Source: Cyclobacterium plantarum (GTDB lineage: Bacteria; Bacteroidota; Bacteroidia; Cytophagales; Cyclobacteriaceae). From it: a DNA stretch of 64,000 nt. The stretch spans positions 355,325-419,324 of the forward strand of contig NZ_JAANYN010000001.1 of NCBI RefSeq assembly GCF_011290685.1, in the 5' to 3' direction. Below, piece after piece: positions 42,908 to 51,639 of the stretch. Numbering within the stretch: position 1 is the stretch's first letter; every line of letters starts with the position of its first letter. A model generated the notes under the pieces. The model saw only the letters and a list, made by a program, of their open reading frames with translations. It had not been told where the DNA came from and did no database searches. The position numbers were made by a program, and so were the translations under genes.

Positions 42908-43855
42908 TCAGGTTTTATATTCAGCTAATTTAATTTGTTTTGCCATAATACCAATTCCTTCGGCAAAACTTTTTGGACTAAAGCCCAGAATTTCTTTGGC
43001 TTTGGAAATGATTAGCCCGGTTCGCAAGGGCCTGTTAGCCACCTGCCCAAAATGGCTGGAATCTGTTTTTTTGATTTTTGTGGCATCCAGATGGAAAAAA
43101 CCTGCCGTTATTATGGCCATGTCATAGGGAGTAAGTAACTCCTCTCCGGACAAATTAAAAATCCCACTGGCCTTTTTGGCTACAATGAGAAGGCAGCCTT
43201 CCGCCAGGTCCTCTGCCAATGTTGGTGTCCTGAACTGATCGTCTACCAATTCAAGCGTTTTACCTTGTTCCAATCCTTTTTTAACCCAAAGAATGATATT
43301 GGAACGGCTCATATCATGGGAAATGCCATATACCAGATTGGTCCTTACTATAGCCCATTTGTAAGGGTACTTTTGGATGGCTATTTCTGTCTCCAGTTTG
43401 GTTTGGCCATAATAATTTAAAGGGTTTGGTTTGTCTGCTTCATCATAAGGACCATTTTTGCCATCAAAAATAAAATCAGTTGAAATAAAGATCAGATGGG
43501 ATTGGCATTGGGTGGAAGCCTGAATTATATTTAGAGTGGCTTTCACATTTTGCTCGTAACAGTTGTGTCTGCTTACCTCGCATCTGTCTACATCTGTCAT
43601 AGAAGCTGCATGGATAACGTATTGCGGAGCATAGATGCGGAATACCTCCATTACCTCTTTGAAATGGGTAATGTCCATTTCCTCATAATCATATCCTTCC
43701 CATTCCCCTGGTAACCTGCAGATTCCTATTCCTGTGGCTATGACATCATACTTCCCGTCAATAAGAATTTTCTTGACAATTTTTTGTCCTACCAGACCGT
43801 TGGCTCCTGTAATTAATATTTTTGGTTTTTCACTCTTCAGGATATTGATATCCAT
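42908..43855 (-). CDS. RmlD-like NAD(P)-dependent sugar/nucleotide reductase (extended SDR)
   Basis: A 315-residue extended short-chain dehydrogenase. The nucleotide loop KILITGANGLVGQKIVKKIL starts near residue 13. The active site is S in LIFISTDFIFDG and Y-x3-K in NYYGQTKLETEI. The text matches the RmlD (dTDP-4-dehydrorhamnose reductase) family, but no other rhamnose-pathway gene is present, so the specific reaction stays open. Its first 26 bases overlap the end of the cyclophilin gene. Confidence 0.86.
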   Translation of the reverse strand: MDINILKSEKPKILITGANGLVGQKIVKKILIDGKYDVIATGIGICRLPGEWEGYDYEEMDITHFKEVMEVFRIYAPQYVIHAASMTDVDRCEVSRHNCYEQNVKATLNIIQASTQCQSHLIFISTDFIFDGKNGPYDEADKPNPLNYYGQTKLETEIAIQKYPYKWAIVRTNLVYGISHDMSRSNIILWVKKGLEQGKTLELVDDQFRTPTLAEDLAEGCLLIVAKKASGIFNLSGEELLTPYDMAIITAGFFHLDATKIKKTDSSHFGQVANRPLRTGLIISKAKEILGFSPKSFAEGIGIMAKQIKLAEYKT

Positions 43856-44681
43856 AATCTTCAGATATTTTCTTCTTAGCCACTAATTCAACATTTACTT
43901 TGATGTAAACGGGTGTAACAGGTTTGTCATTCGGTCCTTTTTCCAGTTGCGCTATCGCTTCCATTACATCAAGACCCTTGATTACTTTTCCAAATACGGT
44001 ATAGGTGTCATCCAAATGTGGGGTTCCCCCTATACTGGTGTATGCCCTGACTTGATTTTCCCGGATGTCTTTTCCCAAATTTAAGTTAAAAAATTGTTCC
44101 ATCATTGCTTTTTTGGAAAGCATTAGGGCATTTAAACTATCAAATTCCTGATTTTGGTAAAGTTTACTGTATTTTTCCCTTAATCCCATATTGCTGTCCA
44201 GCTGTATGTATTTTGAAAAAGCCATTTGCAGCTTCCGCATATCGGTAGTTAGCTCCTGCTCTTCATATACCCGGCCTTCCACAATGTAAAATTGACAACC
44301 ACTGGATTCCCGTTCCGGATTCAGGTTGTCACCCTGCCTGGCAGCGGCAATACTTCCCCTTTCATGGATAAGGGAAGGGTCAAACTCCGCAGGCAGCGTG
44401 TACCATTCTTCTTTCGGTAAGCCCTCCCTGGTAAATACGTCCCCTCCCTGGATCATAAAATCATCGATGATCCTGTGAAACTCAGTAGAATCATACCTTC
44501 CAGAACTTGCCAGATCAATAAAATTTTCCTTATGCCGGGGTGTTTCATCATACAAAACGGCATACATCTTCCCAAATTTGGTGTCTATGGTCACCAGGTA
44601 ATCCTTTTCCGTGGCGCAGGAAAGGGAAAGGCTAAGGTAGGCCACACAGCTTATCCATTGGATTATTTTCAACCTATTCAT
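43830..44681 (-). CDS. Lipoprotein cyclophilin-type peptidyl-prolyl isomerase
   Basis: A 283-residue protein with a lipoprotein signal (SLSC, C22). The cyclophilin domain includes ETPRHKENFIDLASSGRYDS, FHRIIDDFMIQGGD (catalytic FHR and QGGD) and YTVFGKVIKGLDVMEAIAQL. An insert of about 70 helical residues (about 140-215, EQELTTDMRKLQMAFSKYIQ) interrupts the usual compact fold. It would assist folding in the periplasm while lipid-anchored. It overlaps hemC by 8 bases and the RmlD-like gene by 26, so it is part of a tightly packed operon. Confidence 0.9.
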   Translation of the reverse strand: MNRLKIIQWISCVAYLSLSLSCATEKDYLVTIDTKFGKMYAVLYDETPRHKENFIDLASSGRYDSTEFHRIIDDFMIQGGDVFTREGLPKEEWYTLPAEFDPSLIHERGSIAAARQGDNLNPERESSGCQFYIVEGRVYEEQELTTDMRKLQMAFSKYIQLDSNMGLREKYSKLYQNQEFDSLNALMLSKKAMMEQFFNLNLGKDIRENQVRAYTSIGGTPHLDDTYTVFGKVIKGLDVMEAIAQLEKGPNDKPVTPVYIKVNVELVAKKKISEDYGYQYPEE

Positions 44682-45612
44682 TTAGCGTTTTCTTGATTTC
44701 TTTTAAAACCTGATCCCCTCCCATGGTCAATATGCTTTCAGCAAGTTGGTGACCCAAACTTTCCGCATTTTGTTCCGGACCAATAAAGAGATCATAAAGT
44801 CTGTTTTTCCCATCCAGTGACATCAACCCGCCCTTCAGTTCCACCAGGTCCCCTTTCCATTGGGCCAGGGCAAAGGCAGGAATACTGCAGCCACCTTCCA
44901 AAACCTTTAAAAAGCTCCGCTCCGCCCGCAGGCAGACAGCTGTAGGAACATGGTTAACGGCCAGAGAAATGGATTCCTTAATTTCCGCGGGGAGGAGTTG
45001 GTGGGCTTCTATACCTATACTGCCCTGGCCCACTGCCGGAATAAATTGCTTCAAGTCCAATTCTTTTCGGATCAGGTGGTCATACCCCATCCGATGTACC
45101 CCTGCAAAAGCCAATAGCAAACCATCACAGACCCCTTTTTCCATTTTTGCAATTCTGGTTTGCAAATTCCCCCGAATATCGGTTGTTTTTACATTTGGAT
45201 AATAATGCTTTAAAGTAGCGATTCTTCTGGTGGAAGAAGTGCCAAGCACCAATGGTTTCTCCCGGTTATTGAGTTCCGGGAATTCTTTTTGGTGACTGAT
45301 GATGACATCATTCACCTTTTCCCTTTCGGTAAAAGCAATGATTTCAAATCCTTCGGGCAGTCGCGAAGGTAAATCTTTGGCACTATGCACGGCAATGTCT
45401 ATCTTACCTTCCGCCAACTGGTTTTCTAATTCTTCGGTAAATACGCCTTTACTGCCAATTTTTGAAATGGCCACGTCAAGTACCTTGTCCCCTTTGGTTT
45501 CAATGATGACAATCTGAGATGAAATGCCCTTGCTTGTCAATAAGTCTGCTACATGGTGGGCCTGATAAAGCGCCAGTTTGCTTCCCCTTGTCCCTATGCG
45601 AATCGGATCCAT
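44674..45612 (-). CDS. hemC: Porphobilinogen deaminase (hydroxymethylbilane synthase)
   Basis: A 312-residue enzyme joining four porphobilinogens into hydroxymethylbilane, on the tetrapyrrole pathway. The start IRIGTRGSKLALYQA, the active-site AVHSAKDLPSRLPEGF, GTSSTRRIATL and the cofactor-cysteine region LEGGCSIPAFA are all present. Its ATG shares a base with the rimK stop (TAATG), implying coupled translation. hemE, acting two steps later, is at the right edge of the window. Confidence 0.95.
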   Translation of the reverse strand: MDPIRIGTRGSKLALYQAHHVADLLTSKGISSQIVIIETKGDKVLDVAISKIGSKGVFTEELENQLAEGKIDIAVHSAKDLPSRLPEGFEIIAFTEREKVNDVIISHQKEFPELNNREKPLVLGTSSTRRIATLKHYYPNVKTTDIRGNLQTRIAKMEKGVCDGLLLAFAGVHRMGYDHLIRKELDLKQFIPAVGQGSIGIEAHQLLPAEIKESISLAVNHVPTAVCLRAERSFLKVLEGGCSIPAFALAQWKGDLVELKGGLMSLDGKNRLYDLFIGPEQNAESLGHQLAESILTMGGDQVLKEIKKTLNE

Positions 45613-46520
45613 TACTGCTCGTTTTTTCTTTTTAAGGTTTTTTTCTCCACTGCACTTTCTATATAGGAAATGATTTTTCCGGCAATATTTATTCCTGTAG
45701 CTTTTTCGATCCCTTCCAGCCCCGGAGAACTGTTTACCTCTAAAATCAATGGACCGCGGTCAGATTGGAGCATGTCCACGCCAGCAACTGAAAGGCCGAG
45801 CGCTTTGGCAGCATTTAAAGCGGCTGCTTTTTCCAGTCGGCTCAGTTTTATGACTTCTGCTTTTCCTCCCCTGTGTAAATTAGACCGAAATTCCCCATCT
45901 GCTCCCTGTCGCTTCATGGCACCTACCACCCTGTTGTTTACTACAAAAGCCCTGATATCCGCTCCCTTGGCTTCCTTTATGAACTCCTGGACAATAATGC
46001 GTGCTTTAAGGCCATGGAAAGCTTCAATGACCGATTGGCTGGCTTTTCTGGTTTCAGCCAATACAACTCCCAGACCCTGGGTACCCTCCAGCAGTTTGAT
46101 GATAAGCGGTGCACCTCCAACCATCTCCACCAACTGTTTTTCTCCACCTTTCGAAAAATTGGTAAATGCCGTTTTTGGCATTCCCAGACCCTCTCTGGAT
46201 AAAATCTGTAAAGATCTCAATTTATCCCGGCTGCGTACTATGGCCTGGGACTCCACTGCAGAAAAAACACCCATCAATTCAAATTGTCGGACCACAGCAG
46301 TTCCATAAAAAGTAACAGACGCCCCTATCCTGGGAATAATGGCATCAATTGATTTGAGCTTCTCTCCTTTATAAAGAATATAAGGACCATTTTGCTCGAT
46401 AATCAAATCACAAGCAGAGTGGTCGATCACCATGGCTTCATGGCCTGCTTCCCTGATAGCCTGTATCAATCTTTTGGTAGAATACAGGTTTGAATTTCGG
46501 GACAATACGGCTATTTTCAT
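45612..46520 (-). CDS. rimK: RimK-type ATP-grasp alpha-L-glutamate ligase
   Basis: A 302-residue ATP-grasp ligase. The N-terminal domain starts [18 protein letters not shown]. The ATP-grasp core includes [39 protein letters not shown] and, near the end, the Mg-binding [19 protein letters not shown]. RimK adds glutamates to ribosomal protein S6 in proteobacteria; here the target is unknown. ATG 46520 is chosen since it overlaps the upstream stop as TGATG; the preceding GTG would add one residue. It pairs with the protease gene just upstream. Confidence 0.92.
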   Translation of the reverse strand: MKIAVLSRNSNLYSTKRLIQAIREAGHEAMVIDHSACDLIIEQNGPYILYKGEKLKSIDAIIPRIGASVTFYGTAVVRQFELMGVFSAVESQAIVRSRDKLRSLQILSREGLGMPKTAFTNFSKGGEKQLVEMVGGAPLIIKLLEGTQGLGVVLAETRKASQSVIEAFHGLKARIIVQEFIKEAKGADIRAFVVNNRVVGAMKRQGADGEFRSNLHRGGKAEVIKLSRLEKAAALNAAKALGLSVAGVDMLQSDRGPLILEVNSSPGLEGIEKATGINIAGKIISYIESAVEKKTLKRKNEQ

Positions 46521-46963
46521 CACTGATTTTTAGGCTTAGGGTTTCCGGCCAAATTAACTTTATCCACGTCTACCAAAAACCGGCCTTTCAGGATTTTTCT
46601 TCCCAACAACACGGCATTTTTCATATTTGATCGGTTGGAAAGGGTAAATGCTGCCGGAAAGGAAGCGTCTCCAATAGTCAGCGAAGTCAGCACCAGGTAG
46701 CGTTTTTCCATCTGGCCAAAGGAATTTTTCACTTTTTTTACTTTATACTTTGCTGTTTGTATTTTTTTTCCTGAAAAGGCTTTATGGGAGGGTTCCAGGG
46801 GAATAAACTCCAATAATTTTTTTCCCCTTTCCTGTATTTCAGTGGCCCGTGAGACGTGAATGGTGCAATTGTATGCACCGGTATCTATTTTCGCATTTAT
46901 TTTACCAATGTCCCATTCCGGCAGACTAATACTTTCTTTCCTCCCTAAAATTGTTTTTTCCAT
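46520..46963 (-). CDS. RimB-like retropepsin-type protease
   Basis: A 147-residue protein of the family annotated as ATP-dependent zinc protease (PF05618) and now viewed as retropepsin-like. The catalytic aspartate is in [15 protein letters not shown] (D27-T28-G29). The fold of one lobe implies a homodimer. [20 protein letters not shown] is the conserved C-terminal block. The family is often encoded beside rimK, as here, where stop and start overlap. It may trim proteins modified by RimK. Confidence 0.88.
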   Translation of the reverse strand: MEKTILGRKESISLPEWDIGKINAKIDTGAYNCTIHVSRATEIQERGKKLLEFIPLEPSHKAFSGKKIQTAKYKVKKVKNSFGQMEKRYLVLTSLTIGDASFPAAFTLSNRSNMKNAVLLGRKILKGRFLVDVDKVNLAGNPKPKNQ

Positions 46964-47020
46964 TGGTTCAAAGGTAATTTATTTCAATAACTTACAAGGA
47001 TAATTCCATAGCTTTATGGG

Positions 47021-48154
47021 CTAGACTGTCCGGATTATTTTGGCCAGGTTAAAAGCCATATCCAAAAACAGAATTTTGGAATTTGCATTTCTTTCAATAT
47101 GGTAGTGGCCATCATTGAGTACCCGATAAATTTCCATGATTTTTTCATCATTCAGCACGGTATTGCTAAAATTCACAATAAACTCCCTGTCAGTTTCGCT
47201 GCTACGCATCAGGTTTGTTAATTGGGTCCTGTTGAGCAGGGATTCTCTGATTACGTTTATTCCAGTCAATAAAATAGATTTTTGTACCTCTTTACTGCCA
47301 GTCCCTATTAGTTCTGCAAAGTCAATAAGGGACTGAATATCCGCTTTATAACAGTTTCTCAACCAGTCCCTGAAGAGCAAGGTGTTTTTGTCTGCAACAT
47401 TTTGGGATAGTAAAATAGCCTCGCGCAGGTTGCCGTCTGTCAGTGGGGCAATCTGCTGCGCTTCCATTCTCCCACATAGTGATTGATCCACCAGGTAATT
47501 TTGGATTTCTTCATCGGTAAAATTTCTGACATGGATTTTTTGGGTTCTCGATAGTATGGTTGTCAATAGACTTTCCGGCTGCTGACTGACCATTAGGAAG
47601 ATGGTTTTTGCAGGAGGCTCTTCCAGGATTTTAAGCAGGGCATTGGCGGAAGAAAGGTTCATGGTCTCAGGAGCCCAAATTAACATCATTTTGTAGCCGC
47701 CCTCAAAGGATTTAAGGGAAAGGGTTTTTACGATCTGCCTTGCTGCCGCTTTGGAAATACTCAAAGGTTTGTTGATACCCAGATGTAAACTCCAATCCTG
47801 AAAATTACCATAGGGTTTTTCCAAAACAAAATTCCTCCAGAAGGCTGCGAAATCGGGTTGTTCCTCCTCTTTTTTTTCTGCTTTCTTTTTTGAAGAAGCT
47901 GGCAGCGGAATCGCGAAATTCAGATCAGGGTGGACCAGTTTTCCCATTTTTAAACAGGAGGGACATTTGCCACATGCATCTTCCTCTCCCGGCTGACTAC
48001 AGTTGATATAGGTAGCCATGGCCAAAGCCAGGGCCAGGTTTGGGCTGCCTTCTTTTCCATGAAAAAGTAAGGCATGGGCCAGATGGTCTTTCTGAATGGC
48101 CTTGATAAGCTTTTGTTTGGTTTCCCCGAGACCGGGGATAGATGAAAAAAGCAT
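47021..48154 (-). CDS. holB: DNA polymerase III delta-prime-like clamp-loader subunit
   Basis: A 377-residue clamp-loader subunit. Features: HALLFHGKEGSPNLALALAM in place of a strict Walker A loop (nucleotide binding probably lost, as in delta-prime), a zinc-binding cysteine group (C-x-n-CGKCPSCL), APETMNLSSANALLKILEEP (the conserved Walker B/sensor 1 region, again degenerate) and TILSRTQKIHVRNFTDEEI. A lysine/glutamate-rich insert lies near residues 85-95. It helps load the sliding clamp. It lies 57 bases upstream of the RimB-like gene on the same strand, and 11 bases downstream of the GlmU-like gene. Confidence 0.88.
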   Translation of the reverse strand: MLFSSIPGLGETKQKLIKAIQKDHLAHALLFHGKEGSPNLALALAMATYINCSQPGEEDACGKCPSCLKMGKLVHPDLNFAIPLPASSKKKAEKKEEEQPDFAAFWRNFVLEKPYGNFQDWSLHLGINKPLSISKAAARQIVKTLSLKSFEGGYKMMLIWAPETMNLSSANALLKILEEPPAKTIFLMVSQQPESLLTTILSRTQKIHVRNFTDEEIQNYLVDQSLCGRMEAQQIAPLTDGNLREAILLSQNVADKNTLLFRDWLRNCYKADIQSLIDFAELIGTGSKEVQKSILLTGINVIRESLLNRTQLTNLMRSSETDREFIVNFSNTVLNDEKIMEIYRVLNDGHYHIERNANSKILFLDMAFNLAKIIRTV

Positions 48155-48165
48155 GGTGTTATTAT

Positions 48166-49368
48166 TTAAAATTCCTTATCCCAAATCCGGTAAGGCCTGG
48201 TGAGCTCAAATACCTTCTGCAATATAGCCCTTTCTTTTTCGTCAAATTCCATTCCTTTAAAGGCCATCGCTTTTTGAGCAGTTTCTTCAAACCGCATCAA
48301 TTTAAAGGTACTGAATCCCGAAGCACCTCCCCAGGCAAAAGAAGAAACAAATTTCCTTGGAAAGCCTTCCCCAAATAAATTAGCCCCTACTCCGATAACG
48401 GTACCAGTATTCAAGGTGGATCCAATTCCCAGTTTAGCATGGTCTGCTACCATTGCCCCGCAAAACTGCAATCCGGTATCGCTGAAACCACCCTTGGTAT
48501 AGTCCCATACCTTTACGGGCATGTGGTTGTTTTTCAGGTTGGAAACTACTGTGTTGGCACCAAAATTACACCATTCTCCAATCACACTGTTTCCCATGTA
48601 GCCATCATGCGATTTATTACTATGGCCCATGAAAACCACGTTGGAAACTTCTCCGCCTACTTTGCATTTTGGACCAACCGTAGTGTTTTCCCTTATTTTT
48701 GCTCCCATGCTGATAGTGGCATCTTCACAAAGGGCAAAAGGGCCTCTGATCAAAGCACCTTCCATTATCTCTGCGTTTTTACCTATGTATATAGGGCCAT
48801 TTGTAGCATTTAGTATGGCGGCCTTTATTTTTGCGCCCTTCTCAATAAAAATATTGGGTTCCTGATACAAATGCGTGTGTGGGTCGTCAGTGCCCCAGGA
48901 CACACGTCTTTTTGTCAGCAGGTCAAAATCCTTGCGGATTTCATTACCGTTCCATTGAAATATGTGCCAGTTTCTACTTAGTAATTGAATGTCTTTTTCA
49001 TAATTCACCTTTTTTTTCTGAGGCAAATGGTCCGTTTGAAAGTGTTCAGGGCTATCCAGATAGCTGGCCAAAAGGGTATCCTGGTGCCAGAGGGATTCAT
49101 TGCCCTTCAAGGCTTCTATAGCTTTCACCAAATCCTCATCCGGGCACAGGGCACCATTGATGTACAAGGCTGCTCCATGGATGGCTGGATATTTTAATTG
49201 TAAATAATCCTGAGTCAGAAACCCTACATTTTTTGCTTGCAGGCGGGTTTGCCATTTTTCACAAATTTTTAAAATCCCAACCCTTATTTCAGCAACTGGA
49301 CGGGTAAAGGTAAATGGCAGTAGGTTACCCCTGCTGCGGGGGTCGTCAAACAACATGATATGATCCAT
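48166..49368 (-). CDS. GlmU-like sugar-phosphate nucleotidyl/acetyltransferase family protein
   Basis: A 400-residue protein of the family seen in Bacteroidota as putative sugar nucleotidyl transferase. The N-terminal part (MLFDDPRSRGNLLPFTFTRP) is a shortened nucleotidyltransferase-like domain without the usual G-x-G-T-R motif. The C-terminal half is a left-handed beta helix of hexapeptide repeats (about 175-340: IFIEKGAKIKAAILNATNGP, AEIMEGALIRGPFALCEDAT). It may make an activated amino sugar, but the missing nucleotide motif leaves that open. Its start lies five bases after a possible -7 element, so a very short leader is possible. Confidence 0.84.
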   Translation of the reverse strand: MDHIMLFDDPRSRGNLLPFTFTRPVAEIRVGILKICEKWQTRLQAKNVGFLTQDYLQLKYPAIHGAALYINGALCPDEDLVKAIEALKGNESLWHQDTLLASYLDSPEHFQTDHLPQKKKVNYEKDIQLLSRNWHIFQWNGNEIRKDFDLLTKRRVSWGTDDPHTHLYQEPNIFIEKGAKIKAAILNATNGPIYIGKNAEIMEGALIRGPFALCEDATISMGAKIRENTTVGPKCKVGGEVSNVVFMGHSNKSHDGYMGNSVIGEWCNFGANTVVSNLKNNHMPVKVWDYTKGGFSDTGLQFCGAMVADHAKLGIGSTLNTGTVIGVGANLFGEGFPRKFVSSFAWGGASGFSTFKLMRFEETAQKAMAFKGMEFDEKERAILQKVFELTRPYRIWDKEF

Positions 49369-49372
49369 GGTA

Positions 49373-49380
49373 CAAAAATA
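49373..49380 (-). promoter_or_regulatory. Possible -7 element (TATTTTTG) of the GlmU-like gene
   Basis: On the minus strand TATTTTTG ends four bases before the ATG at 49368, implying an almost leaderless mRNA. No clear -33 element, and it adjoins the rpmE2 terminator. Confidence 0.35.
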
Positions 49381-49383
49381 AAA

Positions 49384-49415
49384 AAGTCTACCGGAATAAA
49401 GCTTCCGGTAGACTT
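49384..49415 (-). terminator. Terminator after rpmE2
   Basis: Thirteen-base perfect stem AAGTCTACCGGAA / TTCCGGTAGACTT with a six-base loop, with a T-run on the minus strand. Confidence 0.9.
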
Positions 49416-49440
49416 AATCTCAGGCAATATCCTGAAGAAA

Positions 49441-49686
49441 TTAATTTTTCTTGTACCTTCTGTTGAATTTCTCTACTCTTCCGGCAGTATCCAGCAACAT
49501 TTTCTTACCGGTGTAAAATGGGTGTGAGGCAGAACTTACTTCCACTTTTACAAGGGGATAATCTTTGCCATCTTCCCAAGTGATGGTGTCACCGGTTTCT
49601 ATGGTAGATTTGGTGATGAATTTATAGTCGCTTGAAGTATCCAAAAATACAACGTCTCTGTAATTGGGATGAATTTCTTTTTTCAT
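49441..49686 (-). CDS. rpmE2: 50S ribosomal protein L31, type B
   Basis: An 81-residue protein. [20 protein letters not shown] and [20 protein letters not shown] match L31 type B. The zinc-binding CxxC found in the Zn+ form is absent, which marks the zinc-independent paralogue. Own promoter and terminator; monocistronic. Confidence 0.95.
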   Translation of the reverse strand: MKKEIHPNYRDVVFLDTSSDYKFITKSTIETGDTITWEDGKDYPLVKVEVSSASHPFYTGKKMLLDTAGRVEKFNRRYKKN

Positions 49687-49726
49687 TATATGGTTTGTTA
49701 TTTTTTTACTCCTTCAAATTGAGGCA

Positions 49727-49758
49727 CAAATTTACCTTATTTTATGATTTTCTCCAAA
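49727..49758 (-). promoter_or_regulatory. Promoter of rpmE2
   Basis: Minus strand TTTG (49758-49755), 20-base spacer, TAAATTTG (49734-49727), about 40 bases before the ATG: a perfect consensus match. Confidence 0.72.
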
Positions 49759-49896
49759 ACATTCTCTTTCAAATATAAAATACTTCCTTAATTTTATGCG
49801 AAAGTTGATCTTTTAGGACAAGTCGCTATGAAACAGGTATTTCCTTTCAAAGGAAAAGCCCTTTGTAAATGGCCAAACCTTACTGATTCATAATAT

Positions 49897-51567
49897 ATGA
49901 GATTATTTTTTTTCTTAGTTTTACTGGCAGCACACCCGATTACCCCTGGCCTGGCACAAAGCCCATTTATTCCTTTTGACAGGGATTATTACCAGTTGAT
50001 CGAACGGTATGAAATCAAACAGGGTTTTTTTACCCCTTCGTTTCACACTGGCACAAAACCTTATTCCAGGGATGAGGTGGTTGCGTTTTTGGAAGCGTAT
50101 AAAAAATCCTCCGGAACTCTTTCCGATACAGATGATTTTAATCTTGATTTTCTAATTCAGGACAGCTGGGAATATGCTTCAGATTCCCTTCCCCTTTCCA
50201 GGAATACAATCGGAAAGCGTTTTTACCAGCGGCCTGCTGATTTTTTTTATTACCGGGATCAGTCCCTGGATGTACACATCAACCCGGTTTTGTATTTTCA
50301 GGGAGGGGCCGAGACAGAGGAAGATAATCTCCGGTTTAGAAATACCAGGGGGGTTTCAGTAAGGGGCAGTATAGATCGGAAAATCGGTTTTTATACCATG
50401 TTGGCCACAACGGATCTTGTCTTTCCCTCATGGATCAAAAGGTATGTTACCCATCATGGTGCCTTGCCCGGTCAGGGTTTTTGGAAAAGATATGGGGAGC
50501 AGGGGTATAGTTTTTTTTCTGCCAGGGGGCACCTTAATTTTAAAGCAACCGAACATGTTCAGGTGGTTTTAGGACACGATACTCATTTTATTGGGGATGG
50601 GTTCCGGTCATTTGTCCTCTCTGATTTCTCCAACCCTTTTGCTTTTTTGAAGATTAATACCCAGATCGGTAAAATCAATTTTACAAATCTATGGGGACAA
50701 ATGACCGCGGATATCATCACCGACCGGGGCTTTCCAACAGATGGCAGGTATCCCCAGAAATGGTTTTCTTTTCATCGCCTGGGCATTAATTTGGGAGAGC
50801 GTTTCAACCTGGGAGTATATGAGTCTGTAATGGCCAGTCAAATGGATTGGAATTACCTCAACCCAGTGATTTTTTATCGTTGGGTGGAGCACCAGCTGGG
50901 CACACCAGACAAGGTCATGCTGGGGACTGATTTCAAATGGCATCCGGTTAAGGGAATGCAGCTTTATGGGCAATTTGTATTGGATGAGTTTGTGTTCAAT
51001 GAGTTTTTCGGGATTTCGGGCAAGGGCTCCAGTCGCAACAAACACGGTTTTCAGCTGGGATATAAGTATGTGTCCGTAGCAGGAATCAATAACCTGGATG
51101 TGCAGGTCGAATACAATCATGCCAGGCCCTACACCTATCAGGAGAAGTTTGCTTACCAGTCCTACACCAACTACCGCATTCCACTGACGCACCCTCTTGG
51201 GGCAAATTTCAGGGAAGTGATGGCCAGTAGTACCTTCCAGCCCCTTCCCAAACTCAGGTTGAAAGGAATTTTCCTGTTTCAAATGAAGGGTAAGGATCCT
51301 GAGCCTTCGGCTAATTTTGGAGGAGATATTCTGAAAGACAGGCTGGAAACCAGTACAACACTCCTTGGTAATTTTATCGGGCAAGGAATAAGGCAGGAGA
51401 CCTTGATGTTTACCCTGCAGGCGGAATACATGTTGCGCCATAATTTGTTTGTGGATTTTTCCCATACCCTGAGAAAAAACAGTGGCGGGGTAGGTGCCAT
51501 TCCGGACGTTGCGTTTGGTCAAATAGCTTTAAGATTGAATATGGGAAGATTTGACACTCATTTTTGA
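49897..51567 (+). CDS. Wzi-like capsule-assembly family outer-membrane protein
   Basis: A 556-residue protein with a signal peptide (MRLFFFLVLLAAHPITPGLA, cleavage before QSP). The mature N terminus (FDRDYYQLIERYEI) precedes a long run of barrel strands such as VQVVLGHDTHFIGDGFRSFV, MQLYGQFVLDEFVFN and a final strand QIALRLNMGRFDTHF. The pattern RxxGHDxxFIGDGxRS is typical of the Bacteroidota Wzi-like family. In enterobacteria Wzi anchors capsule to the cell surface; here it may do so or have another envelope role. No capsule genes are near. Confidence 0.82.
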   Translation: MRLFFFLVLLAAHPITPGLAQSPFIPFDRDYYQLIERYEIKQGFFTPSFHTGTKPYSRDEVVAFLEAYKKSSGTLSDTDDFNLDFLIQDSWEYASDSLPLSRNTIGKRFYQRPADFFYYRDQSLDVHINPVLYFQGGAETEEDNLRFRNTRGVSVRGSIDRKIGFYTMLATTDLVFPSWIKRYVTHHGALPGQGFWKRYGEQGYSFFSARGHLNFKATEHVQVVLGHDTHFIGDGFRSFVLSDFSNPFAFLKINTQIGKINFTNLWGQMTADIITDRGFPTDGRYPQKWFSFHRLGINLGERFNLGVYESVMASQMDWNYLNPVIFYRWVEHQLGTPDKVMLGTDFKWHPVKGMQLYGQFVLDEFVFNEFFGISGKGSSRNKHGFQLGYKYVSVAGINNLDVQVEYNHARPYTYQEKFAYQSYTNYRIPLTHPLGANFREVMASSTFQPLPKLRLKGIFLFQMKGKDPEPSANFGGDILKDRLETSTTLLGNFIGQGIRQETLMFTLQAEYMLRHNLFVDFSHTLRKNSGGVGAIPDVAFGQIALRLNMGRFDTHF

Positions 51568-51639
51568 TTACTCAATCGTCAGGGAGTCCCAATACCTTTA
51601 AAAAGTTGTAAATTGCGGCCCTAAATGAGATAAAACCGT

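Noticed and set aside
50689-51522. 277-codon minus-strand ORF
   Set aside because: Shadow of the Wzi-like gene; no signal or domain.
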